NCBI RefSeq assembly: GCF_003430825.1
Contig: NZ_CP024047.1
Coordinates: 868,001-932,000, forward strand
Direction: 5' to 3'
Length of the DNA stretch: 64,000 nucleotides
Source: Natrarchaeobaculum sulfurireducens
GTDB lineage: Archaea; Halobacteriota; Halobacteria; Halobacteriales; Natrialbaceae
The notes below the pieces were generated by a model. That model had not been told where the DNA came from. It was given only the letters and a program-made list of their open reading frames with translations, and searched no databases. The number at the start of each line of letters is the position of its first letter. The first letter of the stretch is position 1. Shown here in pieces: positions 1 to 8,806 of this stretch. A program made the position numbers and the translations under genes.

Positions 1-6
1 GTGTGA

Positions 7-341
7 TCATGTGGCCACGTCTGAAAACCGTTTAGTCACCTCGAACCAGTCAGTCGTGGTCTCAACAAACGTCACCACCGAGTCCAAACCGTCTCGAAGA
101 CACCAAACCGCCTTCAGCGAGGAGAACTGTTTCAACTGATTGCTGTCTTCTCTATCGGTTCTTTGGGTTGGACGATCTGCTCACGGATTGGCAACCACTC
201 CCCCGTGGGACGATGGTTCTCAACCGAGTTTGTGAGGTGAAGTAGGTCTCCAGAGACCGCCGAGACAGTCTTTTTATCATCCGCCAGTGAGAGTCCTCCG
301 TCATCCCATAGTTTGTACCCAAGTGTTCTCGAGCCGTTGCA
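7..341 (-). pseudogene. Decayed ORF of unknown function
   Basis: On the minus strand one reading frame is open from about 341 down to a stop at 132-134 (about 68 codons, with stretches such as GYKLWDDGGLSLADDKK). The neighbouring frame then continues coherently to a stop at 7-9 (LKQFSSLKAVWCLRDG and onwards). Joining the two with a frameshift near 134 gives about 110 residues with natural-looking composition, so this looks like the broken 3' part of a gene. No start codon context or known family was recognised, and 342-507 shows nothing else. It could be coincidental open sequence. Confidence 0.35.
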
Positions 342-507
342 TCAGATAGCTGTTACTCAGTTGGTGGTTTGTCGAACTCCAGACTGCGAAGCCGGGGGTT
401 GTGAACCTACTCGTATTTGATATCGCATAATTCTGTTTATGATGACTACTCTCTCGGCCAACGCCCGTGTCACGACGTTTTTACGTTCACACCGGCTATC
501 TCGAGTC

Positions 508-1416
508 ATGGTGCGGAACGTCGCCGGAACGCTCCCGGAACTCGAAGACGAGGACTTCTATCTCCTTTCGGGGATCGAACAGGGGATGCGCTTTTCGGAG
601 TGGGTCCAGCGCGAGAAGCTCCCGAAGTTCACCGGCCTCACCGACGAAGAGGTGACGTATCGACTCGAGCGCTGTCTCAAACGCGGCCTGGTCGAGAAAA
701 AGACCATTCAGTACGAAGGCTACACCCTCCAGTTCGAGGGCTACGATCTGCTCGCATTGCGCGCACTCGTCGAGCGCGATACCATCTCGGAGTTCGGTTC
801 GCCGCTCGGAGTCGGCAAGGAAAGCGACGTCTACGAGGTCAAATCCTACAAGCCGCTGGCCCTGAAGTACCACCGCGAGGGCTACACCAACTTCCGGGAG
901 GTCCACAAGGAACGAGATTACACATCCGACAACCGCCACGTCTCCTGGATGTACACGGCCCGGAAGGCGGCCGAACGCGAATACGAGATCCTCGAGTCGC
1001 TGTTTCCCGACGTCTCGGTCCCGCGCCCGATCGACCAGAACCGCCATGCCATCGTTATGGAGAAGATGGACGGCGTCGAACTCTCGCGGGTCAAACTCAC
1101 GGACGGGCAGGTGCTGGGCGTGCTCGATCTGTTACTCTCCGAACTCACGCGTGCTCACGACGCGGGATACGTCCACGCGGACATGAGCGAGTACAACGTC
1201 TTCGTCGGCGAGGACGGCGTGACGATCTTCGACTGGCCACAGGCCGTCCCGACTGACCACGAAAACGCCGCGGAGTTCCTGGCTCGCGACGTCGAGAACC
1301 TCCTCGGCTACTTCCGTCGGAAGTATCCACGGAAAGTCCCGGAGGACGTCTCGAGTGGGGACCTCGCGACGTCGATCGCCGACGGGTCGTTCGAGAGTGT
1401 GGCGAACGTCGTCTAG
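508..1416 (+). CDS. rio2: RIO2-type serine/threonine protein kinase
   Basis: Predicted atypical protein kinase/ATPase of the RIO2 family, which acts in late maturation of the small ribosomal subunit. The 302-residue product has an N-terminal winged helix (about residues 1-85). The kinase domain follows, with a glycine-rich loop GVGKESDVY (about 101-109), the ATP-site Lys in ALKYHREG (about 120), the catalytic loop HADMSEYN (about 223-230) and the metal-binding segment FDWPQ (about 241). The ATG at 508 was chosen because the family begins with a short segment before the winged helix. An in-frame ATG at 439 would add 23 residues unlike the family. The gene stands alone on the plus strand and runs towards the convergent stress/arsenic operon. 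Confidence 0.93.
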   Translation: MVRNVAGTLPELEDEDFYLLSGIEQGMRFSEWVQREKLPKFTGLTDEEVTYRLERCLKRGLVEKKTIQYEGYTLQFEGYDLLALRALVERDTISEFGSPLGVGKESDVYEVKSYKPLALKYHREGYTNFREVHKERDYTSDNRHVSWMYTARKAAEREYEILESLFPDVSVPRPIDQNRHAIVMEKMDGVELSRVKLTDGQVLGVLDLLLSELTRAHDAGYVHADMSEYNVFVGEDGVTIFDWPQAVPTDHENAAEFLARDVENLLGYFRRKYPRKVPEDVSSGDLATSIADGSFESVANVV

Positions 1417-1541
1417 TGCACTCTTTTGTGAGCCTCGTTTCGGAGATCCTTGGTCGGCTCGTCGGTGAGCACCGAGAAGGTGGTAGTCTCGCCGATGACC
1501 CGCTGAGACGGTGGTAGTCTCGCGAATCGTGGACCTCGAAT

Positions 1542-2675
1542 TCATTGGTCGGAGCTCACGAACGACATGCGACCTCGTGGCGGTTCAAAAAGACGGTTGT
1601 CGAGTCGACCTTCCCGGGTTGCTGACTGGAAAGAGGTGGTTCCTACGCCGATTCGATTTCGTCGACCAGGTCGATCACACGTTGTTGGATCTCGTCGCGA
1701 ATTCGACCGACGTCGGCCGCCGATTTCCCGTCCGGGTCCTCGAGGTTCCAGTCCCGGTTCTCGCCGGCCCAGCCCGCCGGACAGACGTCGTCGGCTGAAC
1801 AGCCCATGGTGAGACGTAGTCGCTCTCCTGGATTCCTTCGAACGTGATTTCACGGGGAGTCCGCCACGACCTGTCGTCCCCATCGCAATCAGGTCGATCC
1901 CCTCAGATTCTACGTAGTCAGTGATCCCGTCGGCAGGAGTCCCCTCCGTGACCGTCGTCTCGACGTCGAGGCCGCGTTCCCGTGCATCCGCAGCGAGTGT
2001 ATCCAACGCCTCGCGTGAATCCGCACGGAGCGATTCGTCGGATGTGTCTTCACCGTCGGTCAGCGCCGATAGCCACGCTGGGCGAGCAGCCTCGACGACC
2101 GAAAGCAGATGGACGGTCGCAGCAAGCTCCTCGGCGAAACCGAAGCCGACACGGCCTGCTGCTGCCGCGATTTCACTCCCATCCGTCGGGACGAGAACCG
2201 AGTCGACGGACCCGGGCGTCGTCGCTTTCGGGTTAACTGTTATCACCGGAACCGGTGCAGTTCGGACGACCTTGTCGGCGACGCTACCAACGACCGCACG
2301 CCCGACGCTCCCACGTCCGGCCGTTCCAATCACGATCGCATCGACATCCTGTTCCGTAGCGTATGTGATGATCTCCTTGGCTGGTATCCCTTCGCGGACC
2401 GCCGCAGTCGCCGCTATTCCCTGTTCGACCGCGCTGTCACGCAGGGACGCCGCCCGGTTACTCGACAGCTCTCGAAGTCGGTTGCGGATCGACGGCGAAT
2501 CGCCCGCGTAGCCCGCCCCGGTAGCGATACTGCTGTCCGCGACCGAGAGGAGATGGACGTCCGCGTCACACTGTGTTGCGAGGTCGAACCCGCGTCGCGC
2601 GGCGGCTTCGGCCGGCTCGCTTCCGTCGGTCGGGATCAAGAGCGTCTCGAACGTCGTAGTGTGTGTGTCAGTCAT
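1542..2675 (-). CDS. Tandem UspA universal stress protein, truncated and fused to an arsC remnant
   Basis: Residues 1-150 form a complete Usp domain, with the N-terminal strand LLIPTDGSE and the nucleotide-binding motif [15 protein letters not shown] (about 118-131). A second Usp domain starts near 158 (VLVPTDGSE) but stops at GTTGRGG (about 266-272). The usual closing segment (G-S-V-x-x-x-V-V-R) is missing. From about nt 1857 the frame runs through DNA that in other frames encodes an ArsC-like tail, so residues after about 272 are probably out-of-frame translation. The gene starts 5 nt inside the stop region of acr3, giving an arsR-acr3-usp operon. Usp proteins bind ATP or AMP and are linked to stress survival. 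The second half may no longer fold. Confidence 0.85.
   Translation of the reverse strand: MTDTHTTTFETLLIPTDGSEPAEAAARRGFDLATQCDADVHLLSVADSSIATGAGYAGDSPSIRNRLRELSSNRAASLRDSAVEQGIAATAAVREGIPAKEIITYATEQDVDAIVIGTAGRGSVGRAVVGSVADKVVRTAPVPVITVNPKATTPGSVDSVLVPTDGSEIAAAAGRVGFGFAEELAATVHLLSVVEAARPAWLSALTDGEDTSDESLRADSREALDTLAADARERGLDVETTVTEGTPADGITDYVESEGIDLIAMGTTGRGGLPVKSRSKESRRATTSHHGLFSRRRLSGGLGRREPGLEPRGPGREIGGRRRSNSRRDPTTCDRPGRRNRIGVGTTSFQSATREGRLDNRLFEPPRGRMSFVSSDQ
1643..1857 (-). pseudogene. arsC: arsC / low-molecular-weight phosphatase-type arsenate reductase remnant
   Basis: Reading the minus strand from 1857 gives [18 protein letters not shown] one-base shift near 1808-1811 then leads into [19 protein letters not shown] and an Arg/Asp-rich tail ending at a stop at 1643-1645. 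[19 protein letters not shown] and the terminal helix are typical of the C-terminal half of LMW-phosphatase-fold arsenate reductases, which reduce arsenate to arsenite for Acr3 export. The N-terminal half with the catalytic CxxxxxR loop is absent. The remnant abuts the truncated second Usp domain, so a deletion joined the two genes. The position at the end of an ars operon supports the identification. Confidence 0.75.
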
Positions 2676-3849
2676 CGTCCGTTTTTGTTGGCGTCACGTC
2701 TTTGTCCGTCGGTTTCGTGCTCTCGAGCTGTCCGGTCTCGTAGCCAGCCCAGTCGAACTTCTCCTGGAAGTAGATGGCGACGTAGACCAATGCGAGCAGC
2801 ACCGGCACCTCGATCAGCGGCCCGATGACGGTCGCGAACGCGACCCCGGAGCCGACGCCGAAGACGGCGACGGCGACCGCAATCGCGAGTTCGAAGTTGT
2901 TCGAGGCGGCGGTGAAGCCGATGGCGGTCGTCGTCGAGTAATCCGCGCCGATGCCACGCCCCATCGCGAAGCTGACGAGGAACATCACGACGAAGTAGAT
3001 CGTCAGCGGGACCGCGAGCCAGACGACGTCGAGTGGCTGTACGAGGATTCGGTCGCCCTGCGTGGCGAACATCACGATCACGGTAAACAGCAGCGCGATC
3101 AGCGTGACGGGGCTGATCTTCGGGACGAACCGCTCTTCGTACCACTCTTCGCCTTTGGCGCGAACCCCACCGAGCCGGGTCAGGATACCGCCAGCGAAGG
3201 GGATGCCGAGGAAGATCGCGATCGCCCAGAACACCTGGGTGATCGTGATGTCGAACGCGTCGATGCCAGCCACCAGCGCGTCCATCCCGAGCGCCTCCGG
3301 GAGAAACAGCGCGAAGAACGTGATGTAGACTCCGTAGGTGAGAATCTGGAAGACGCTGTTGAACGCCACCAGGCCGGCTGCGTACTCGCTCGAGCCGTCG
3401 GCGAGGTCGTTCCAGACGAGCACCATCGCGATACAGCGGGCCATCCCGATGAAGATCAGGCCCAGGAAGTACTCGGGGTGGGCTGGGAACGGCGGGACCA
3501 GTCCGCTGAAGAAGATCACCGCGAGAATGAACATGAGCGTCGGGCCGATCAACCAGTTCTGCAGCAGGCTCAGGCTGAGCACGCGCCACTGGCTGAACAC
3601 GCGGGGCAGCTGGCGGTAGTTGACCTTCGCCAGCGGCGGGTACATCATCGCGATCAGCCCGATCTCGACGAGGTGGAACCGCTGGATCGGTTCTACGACA
3701 CCGGGGGCGACGTAGCCGAGTCCGACACCGATCCCCATCGCGAGGAAGATCCAGACGGTCAGATACTTATCGAGGAAATCCATCGACCGTGGGTCGCCAC
3801 AGTCCGGACAGTCACAGTCGGCCCCGTGGTCGTGGTCGAGGTCACTCAT
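2668..3849 (-). CDS. acr3: ACR3-family arsenite efflux permease
   Basis: Predicted arsenite/H+ antiporter of the ACR3 (bile/arsenite/riboflavin transporter) family, 393 residues with about ten hydrophobic segments. The conserved Cys is seen in [18 protein letters not shown]. The conserved acidic residue of a late helix is in [18 protein letters not shown]. Both are family hallmarks. The N terminus carries a Cys/His-rich patch ([14 protein letters not shown]) before the first helix, possibly a metal-handling extension. The start overlaps the end of arsR by 8 nt, and the 3' end overlaps the region of the usp start, so the three genes are translationally coupled. Confidence 0.92.
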   Translation of the reverse strand: MSDLDHDHGADCDCPDCGDPRSMDFLDKYLTVWIFLAMGIGVGLGYVAPGVVEPIQRFHLVEIGLIAMMYPPLAKVNYRQLPRVFSQWRVLSLSLLQNWLIGPTLMFILAVIFFSGLVPPFPAHPEYFLGLIFIGMARCIAMVLVWNDLADGSSEYAAGLVAFNSVFQILTYGVYITFFALFLPEALGMDALVAGIDAFDITITQVFWAIAIFLGIPFAGGILTRLGGVRAKGEEWYEERFVPKISPVTLIALLFTVIVMFATQGDRILVQPLDVVWLAVPLTIYFVVMFLVSFAMGRGIGADYSTTTAIGFTAASNNFELAIAVAVAVFGVGSGVAFATVIGPLIEVPVLLALVYVAIYFQEKFDWAGYETGQLESTKPTDKDVTPTKTDDD

Positions 3850-4243
3850 CGACGCTCACGCTCCCCTCGAGAACCGTGACGAGCGCCACAGCCCGGTTGG
3901 TCGCCCGATACTTCTTCCAGCGGCCGTCCTTTCGTCCCTCGACGAGTCCCGCCTCGACGAGCGCCGAGAGGGCGTGACTGAGGCCGCTTTCGGTCACGTC
4001 GACGACGGCGTTCAGTTCACAAACGCAGAGTTCTTCTTCGGCCGCGACGAGGACGCGGACGAGGGTATACCGCGTCTCGTTGGACAGCGCCGACAGGACG
4101 TCGAGTTCGGCCTCGACTCGTTCCATCCCGAGTCCGGCCTCTAACGTGGTGAGTTCCTCGAGTCGGCGCTCGACGTCCTCGCTGCGACACTCCCCGAGTT
4201 CGTCGTCGAGATACCGCTGCAATCGGTCGGTCGCTTGTGCCAT
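3842..4243 (-). CDS. arsR: ArsR-family metalloid-responsive repressor
   Basis: This 133-residue winged-helix protein has the ArsR metalloid motif ELCVCEL (Cys73 and Cys75) at the start of the recognition region. It is followed by the helix-turn-helix [19 protein letters not shown] and the wing [12 protein letters not shown]. Proteins of this family repress their own operon and release DNA when arsenite or antimonite binds the Cys pair. It is the first gene of the arsR-acr3-usp operon. The N-terminal 40 residues are an extra helical segment with Cys19. Confidence 0.92.
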   Translation of the reverse strand: MAQATDRLQRYLDDELGECRSEDVERRLEELTTLEAGLGMERVEAELDVLSALSNETRYTLVRVLVAAEEELCVCELNAVVDVTESGLSHALSALVEAGLVEGRKDGRWKKYRATNRAVALVTVLEGSVSVDE

Positions 4244-4250
4244 CGCCAGT

Positions 4251-4275
4251 CACTTGAGTGCTCTTTCAATTAACT
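4251..4275 (-). promoter_or_regulatory. Putative arsR promoter and operator
   Basis: Upstream of the arsR ATG (4243) lies a TATA-like stretch, read on the minus strand as TTAATTGAAA (about 4265-4274), centred about 27 nt from the start. That suggests a leaderless transcript. Between it and the start sits the near-palindrome CACT-TG-AGTG (4251-4260), a plausible ArsR operator. Assignment is by position and symmetry only. Confidence 0.4.
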
Positions 4276-4867
4276 GTTGCGACATGCTCTCAGACGCAGT
4301 GCAGTTAGATGCGCTATCGGGGCGAAAGTGGCTAAAAGATGTGTATGGCCAAATCAGTCCTGTGGGTGAATAAATGAGTAGCGCTTCAATTGAACAGAGG
4401 ATGAATTGGAGGCGATGGGTTGTGACCACGATTCGACTGCCAGCCGGATCGATAGACGAGGAACCCACAGCCGATGGACGTCCGCCGTGGGACCGAGACA
4501 CTCGGCGAATTCCACGGTCGTCCACTCGCGACCGTTACGAACCCTGTGTGGGACGACTCTCACTCCCGCGGGTGTCCTCGAGCAGCTCTCCCGGGGAGTC
4601 TACCTCTCGAGGGAGAGCGATCTCACTTCCACTCTCGGACCCAGATAAACGCTTATTCGCTATACAAAATGGTGGCTCTGATGTTGCTAAGGTGGCTCTA
4701 TAATGCACAGGTTCCACGACTAAGGATACCGAAATAAATGTTCGAGAGTCGTTGAGAACGCGCTTCAGAGAAACCTATCGGATAGCGTTTAGAAAATTAC
4801 CGGAGAAGTCCCGCTCAGGACAGTGCTTCCGCTCCCGAGTGAGGGGGACCCAGAGGAAACGAGGGGG
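4276..4867. other. Intergenic region between ars operon and insertion sequence
   Basis: No convincing gene was found. The stretch includes the palindrome TTCAATTGAA near 4386-4395 and, towards the transposase, a sequence near 4709-4725 (ending CACGACTAAGG). The latter weakly resembles the reverse complement of 6926-6945, so it may be one terminus of the insertion sequence. The ends and target duplication could not be fixed by eye. Confidence 0.4.
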
Positions 4868-6847
4868 TTAGTCCGGCGGGTCGAGGCCGTAGCTGTTCTT
4901 GGCGAACGTCAGGAACGAGTTCGCCGTGATCGACGGCTCGTCAGAGACCTCGCCGTCCATCTCCAGCTGCACCAAGATGTCGACGAGCCGCCAGCAGTTG
5001 TACAGCACGCACGCGAACGCGAAGTTGAAGTACCGGAACCGGTGGTCGGGCGACTGTGTCTCCGCGAGGAACGTCTTCAGCTTCTTGAAGCCGTTCTCGA
5101 TCCCCCATCTGCGCCGGTACTTCGCCATCATGCGCCCGATCTGGTGTTTCATTTCCTGCTCGTCGTCGGGATCGACGTCAACCAGCTCGTAGTTCGTCTC
5201 GAAGGGCACCGTCGGTGCTTCGACCTTCTCGTCGCTCTCGGCCTCTTCTTCTTCACGGATGTCGTCGAGCAGGTTGGAGAGCGGCGAGTCGCTGTCTCGG
5301 TCTTCCGAGAGTGGATCGGCATCGGCGACATCCGAGAACTCGTCCAGCAGTTCCTGGCGGATTGTTACATCCGTTCCATCGTCGCCCTCGTCTTCGCGTT
5401 CCCATTCGCGTTTCGGGAGATAGATCGCCTTCCGCGTCGGGCCGTCGTCGAGGCGCTCTTGCTCGACAACGTCGAAGTCCTTGTCCTCAGTTGTGAGTCG
5501 GGCGATGTGGCGCTCGTGGTCGCTGCTGGAGAGAACCTTTCCAGGGTTGAGATACGCCACGCCGTGCTTCTCGCAGGCGTCCTTCACGGCGTCATGTGCG
5601 AACTCCCGATCCATCATCACGAGGTCGAGTCCGGGTACGATGTCGGTTGCGCCATCGAGGAGATTATCAACGATGTCGGCCCGCTTCCGGCCACGTTTTA
5701 CCGGGACCGCATCGAGGATCAGCGGCACGTCATGGCCGACGATCTTGATCGCGGCCCACTGGAAGAACGGGCCGTCGTTGCCCTTGTACCCGAGAATCCA
5801 CGGGTCCTTGTTCTTCCCGTCCTCGTCGCGCTCGACCTCGCCTTGCCACGGACTCCCCTTGGTGATGTCGATCGCGGCCATCACCTCCCGGCCCATCTTA
5901 TCCTTCGACTTCGCGCGGGCGACGAGTGTTCGGGCAGTCTCGCGGAGCATCGTACGGATCTTTTCGACGCCGAGCGTTCGGGTCTGGAGCCGGTGCGAAT
6001 CGCCTGACGGCGTTTTGTCGCGGGTGGATTCGTCGGCGAAGTTTCCTGCGCCATCGTTCGGGTGCATGTCCACTCGCATCCCCAGGTACGCCTGTTGCTC
6101 CCAGAACGCGCCCTCTGGAATCGACGCGTTCGAGCCACGCTCCAGCTCGAAGCAGTCCTCGACGATCGGCTTCGCACCCTTCCAGACTTCCCGGGCTTTC
6201 TCGCGGGCAAGCGTATCCTTGCTCTTGGATTTGGTAACCGTCCCCGTTGGCTGGTCAGGTAGAAAATCCGGGTCAGGAGCGGGAATGTCATGGTAGCGGG
6301 CGATGTCTACCACGACCTCGGCAGCGTCCCGGACGGCATCCTGAACCTCGGCGAGGCGATCTTCCCACGCCCGCCAGAGCGTGGACTGGTCGGGGATGTC
6401 CTCGAAGCCAAGCTGCGTGCAGAGGAACGGCTTCTGCTTCAGGTACTTGTACAGGGCTGTTGCGTTCTTCCAGCCCTTGACGCAGCGGAGCACGTGCGCT
6501 CGGAAGATAGCTTCCCAGGGCTTTGGGCTGCCCTGTTCGTGATCATACGTATCGTAGAAGCGCAAGTAGCAAGCGGGGACTTCAGCAACGAGGTCCTCCA
6601 GAGAGACGTCGCGGTCGTAGCGGTGCTGTTGCTCGTAGGGATAGGACTTGAGAGCCCCATCGACCATCTCCCGGAACGTCATGTCGAACGACCGGGCTTC
6701 GACAAGGTCGCCAGTGTTCGTCGCGTAGAGGCCTTCTACTTCGTAATCCTTCGGTGTAGATTCGTAGCCAGCAGAATCCAGACGCTTGGGTGGACCGAGG
6801 CGCGTCCACCGTGACCCCGTCGGGGCCTGTGCCGCGCTTGCTGTCAC
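4868..6847 (-). mobile_element. Large DDE transposase, IS4-like superfamily
   Basis: A 659-residue transposase of the DDE (RNase H-fold) type. Probable catalytic residues are Asp327 in MAAIDITKG, Asp413 in LVMMDREF and Glu584 in RRRWGIENGFKKLK; the last has the Y-(2)-R-(3)-E-(6)-K arrangement of IS4-like enzymes. An acidic insertion (about residues 485-550, rich in Asp and Glu) lies between the second Asp and the Glu. The reading frame is intact, so the element may be active. It is longer than ordinary IS4 transposases, and no exact IS name is offered. Codon use is GC-rich like the chromosome. It sits at the left edge of the AT-richer accessory island. Confidence 0.82.
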
Positions 6848-7084
6848 TACTCAAGAATTACGTAGCATAGTATATAAATTCACAGCACAGATTGGTGCTC
6901 TGCCATCCTAAAGAGTACCCGTGTTAACTTAGTGGCGTTCCAAACCTGAACTGATAAGTGGAACTGATGGCAGTCGGCCGGTTTCACCCATCAGTCGGCG
7001 CTTGGAACGGTACTAGTGGCCATCTTCAATATTCACAGCGAAAGCTTGTTACCGTAAGCATGATAAATAAATGGTGCCAATCAT

Positions 7085-8044
7085 ATGTCCATGAAAAAAC
7101 CCGTACTCGGGGCACTACATCAGCCGGAGTATACCGGTGAGAACCGTTGCGAAGCCTGTACCGTAGTCAATGCGATCATCGCAGCCGTTCTCGGTGCCAT
7201 CGTCGCGCGAAAATCGAAGTTCATTGCAGCAATCACTATCGGCGTTTCGGCAGTGCTGATCTACCTACGCGGATATCTCGTCCCGGGAACCCCGACACTC
7301 ACGAAGCGATACCTCTCACCGTCGTTGCTCCGATTGTTTGGAAAGGAACCGGAACCGACGACCTACAGCGGCTTCGGGCCCGTTGAGTCGGAACCCAACG
7401 AGTCACCTGCGGCACCACAATCGCGGCCGTCGACGCAGGGCGACACCGAGTCCACCGACGCAGCCGTTGCGGACGGTGATAGAACGAAGACGGAGGACCG
7501 GACAAATGCGGACGCAGACCCGATCACCCCCGAAGCGTTCTTCCTCGAGCACGACATCATCGAACCGTGTGCGGAGGTCGAGGATCTCTGTCTCACCGAG
7601 TCATTCAGAATCGAGTGGCACGAGGAGATCAATCGCATAGATGCGGACGCGCTCAAGGCCGAGGACGCAGCAGTTGCGGTCGGACTCACGGATGAAGAGG
7701 GGGGCTTCGAGATTGTCCATCATGGTGATGCCCGCGTCCTCCGACGCGACAACCGCCGAATTGGACAGTGGCCATCACAGGCAGCCCTCGTCGCGGACGT
7801 GACCGCCGCTCGTGTTCTCGATTCGTGGGTCGAGGAGTGGACATCGCTCACCATCGACAAAAAAGGGGCGCTGCTCAACGGCTTGCGGCTCTTCCTCGAG
7901 ACGTGTCCGATGACCGGTGGTGATGTCACGATGGATGAAGAAACGGTCGAGTCCTGCTGTCGATCATACGATGTGATAGCGGTCACTTGTGCGAAATCAG
8001 GTGAGCGACTGTTCGAGCATCCGGTGACCGAGTCTGAGGACTAA
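7085..8044 (+). CDS. Two-helix membrane protein with acidic linker, function unknown
   Basis: This 319-residue protein begins with a short N-terminal segment containing CEAC (Cys22 and Cys25). Two hydrophobic segments follow (about 28-41 and 44-61), then an Asp/Glu/Ser/Thr-rich linker (about 78-150) and a soluble domain (about 150-319) with several Cys. The architecture suggests a membrane-anchored cytoplasmic or surface domain. The PEYTGENRCxxCTVVN start looks like a conserved haloarchaeal N-terminus, but no function can be assigned. A second ATG at 7091 is an equally possible start. It lies alone between two transposases, in an island of mobile DNA. Confidence 0.7.
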   Translation: MSMKKPVLGALHQPEYTGENRCEACTVVNAIIAAVLGAIVARKSKFIAAITIGVSAVLIYLRGYLVPGTPTLTKRYLSPSLLRLFGKEPEPTTYSGFGPVESEPNESPAAPQSRPSTQGDTESTDAAVADGDRTKTEDRTNADADPITPEAFFLEHDIIEPCAEVEDLCLTESFRIEWHEEINRIDADALKAEDAAVAVGLTDEEGGFEIVHHGDARVLRRDNRRIGQWPSQAALVADVTAARVLDSWVEEWTSLTIDKKGALLNGLRLFLETCPMTGGDVTMDEETVESCCRSYDVIAVTCAKSGERLFEHPVTESED

Positions 8045-8162
8045 TATCGTTGCGTCCGTCAACCGATGGGTGAGATCCATAACATCGTCGGATTTTGTTC
8101 ATCTGTCGATGTTAAACTGGATTAAAAAGATTAATTTGATTTTTCTATCTGGTACTAAATGC

Positions 8163-8671
8163 ACTCACCAAGCATTCTGGAACTGGGCACGTCGGCTGGC
8201 TGACAGCGTACCAGATCTTCCGACAGCGTAGCCGTCGCGGGTCGCGGTTGATGAAACCACTGTCAGGATTAGCGGCGACCGGTCCTTGATCTATGCTACA
8301 ATGGATCTCGACACGAAAATTATTCCCGACGTAGTGCTCATTGGACGAGGGGGAACCGATTTAGTTGCTGCGTTTCTGCATGGACTCACTGAGAAACACG
8401 ATCTCGCCGAGTCTGAGCTTCTCGTTGATAGTGCTGGCTATCTGACTTCCTTTTCTCGATTAGGATTGAACGGTCCCTTGGTTATGTCGATCGGGACCAC
8501 ATCGAAAAGTGGCTTCATACTCTCAAAATCCGGATCGACCGCTTCCATGACTCGTGAGTCGGCAGTCGGACAAGTATCAGAGAATAGATTGAACAGTTCG
8601 TAGACTACTATAACACACAGCGACCACACCAGAGACTAACCGGACAGACGCCAACGGAGGGGGTAAACTAG
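8163..8671 (+). pseudogene. Decayed IS6-type (DDE) transposase
   Basis: The plus strand encodes THQAFWNWARRLADSVPDLP, an in-frame TAG (8229-8231), then RVAVDETTVRISGD with the first catalytic Asp, and LLVDSAGYL with the second. After a frameshift near 8480 it continues as YVDRDHIEKWLHTLKIRIDR. Further stops interrupt the tail, which ends QRPHQRLTGQTPTEGVN before a stop at 8669-8671. These segments match the order of an IS6/IS240-like transposase (ISH14/ISH15-like). At least three stops and a frameshift show it is dead. The N-terminal part is missing. Confidence 0.8.
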
Positions 8672-8699
8672 ATAGTGCCAAGACCTATGAATAGTCAAA

Positions 8700-8745
8700 T
8701 ATCGTTAGAAATACTTATTGGTAATTGTCATTACTATCTGAATGT
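8700..8745 (+). promoter_or_regulatory. Orphaned promoter of the halocin-like gene
   Basis: AT-rich sequence immediately before the left copy of the 9-bp duplication ATGGCAGAA (8746-8754). A TATA-like ATACTTATT at 8711-8719 lies about 30 nt before this ATG, the spacing of a leaderless haloarchaeal promoter. The IS1595-type element now separates it from the gene it should drive. Confidence 0.5.
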
Positions 8746-8754
8746 ATGGCAGAA
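8746..8754. repeat. Left 9-bp target-site duplication
   Basis: ATGGCAGAA directly precedes the first base of the terminal repeat at 8755. The identical sequence at 9782-9790 directly follows the other end. This defines the insertion exactly, and the duplicated target contains the ATG start codon of the interrupted gene. Confidence 0.9.
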
Positions 8755-8806
8755 CGCTCTTGTGTAGCACTTTGTTGATTCGCTCTTGTGTAGCACTTTG
8801 TTGATT
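8755..8806. repeat. Tandemly duplicated 26-bp terminal repeat
   Basis: Positions 8755-8780 and 8781-8806 are identical 26-bp copies starting CGCTCTTGTGTAG and ending TTTGTTGATT. The second copy abuts the transposase stop codon (8807-8809). A normal element would have one copy here. Confidence 0.95.

Noticed and set aside
4823-6007. 394-codon plus-strand frame
   Set aside because: Antisense shadow of the transposase at 4868-6847.
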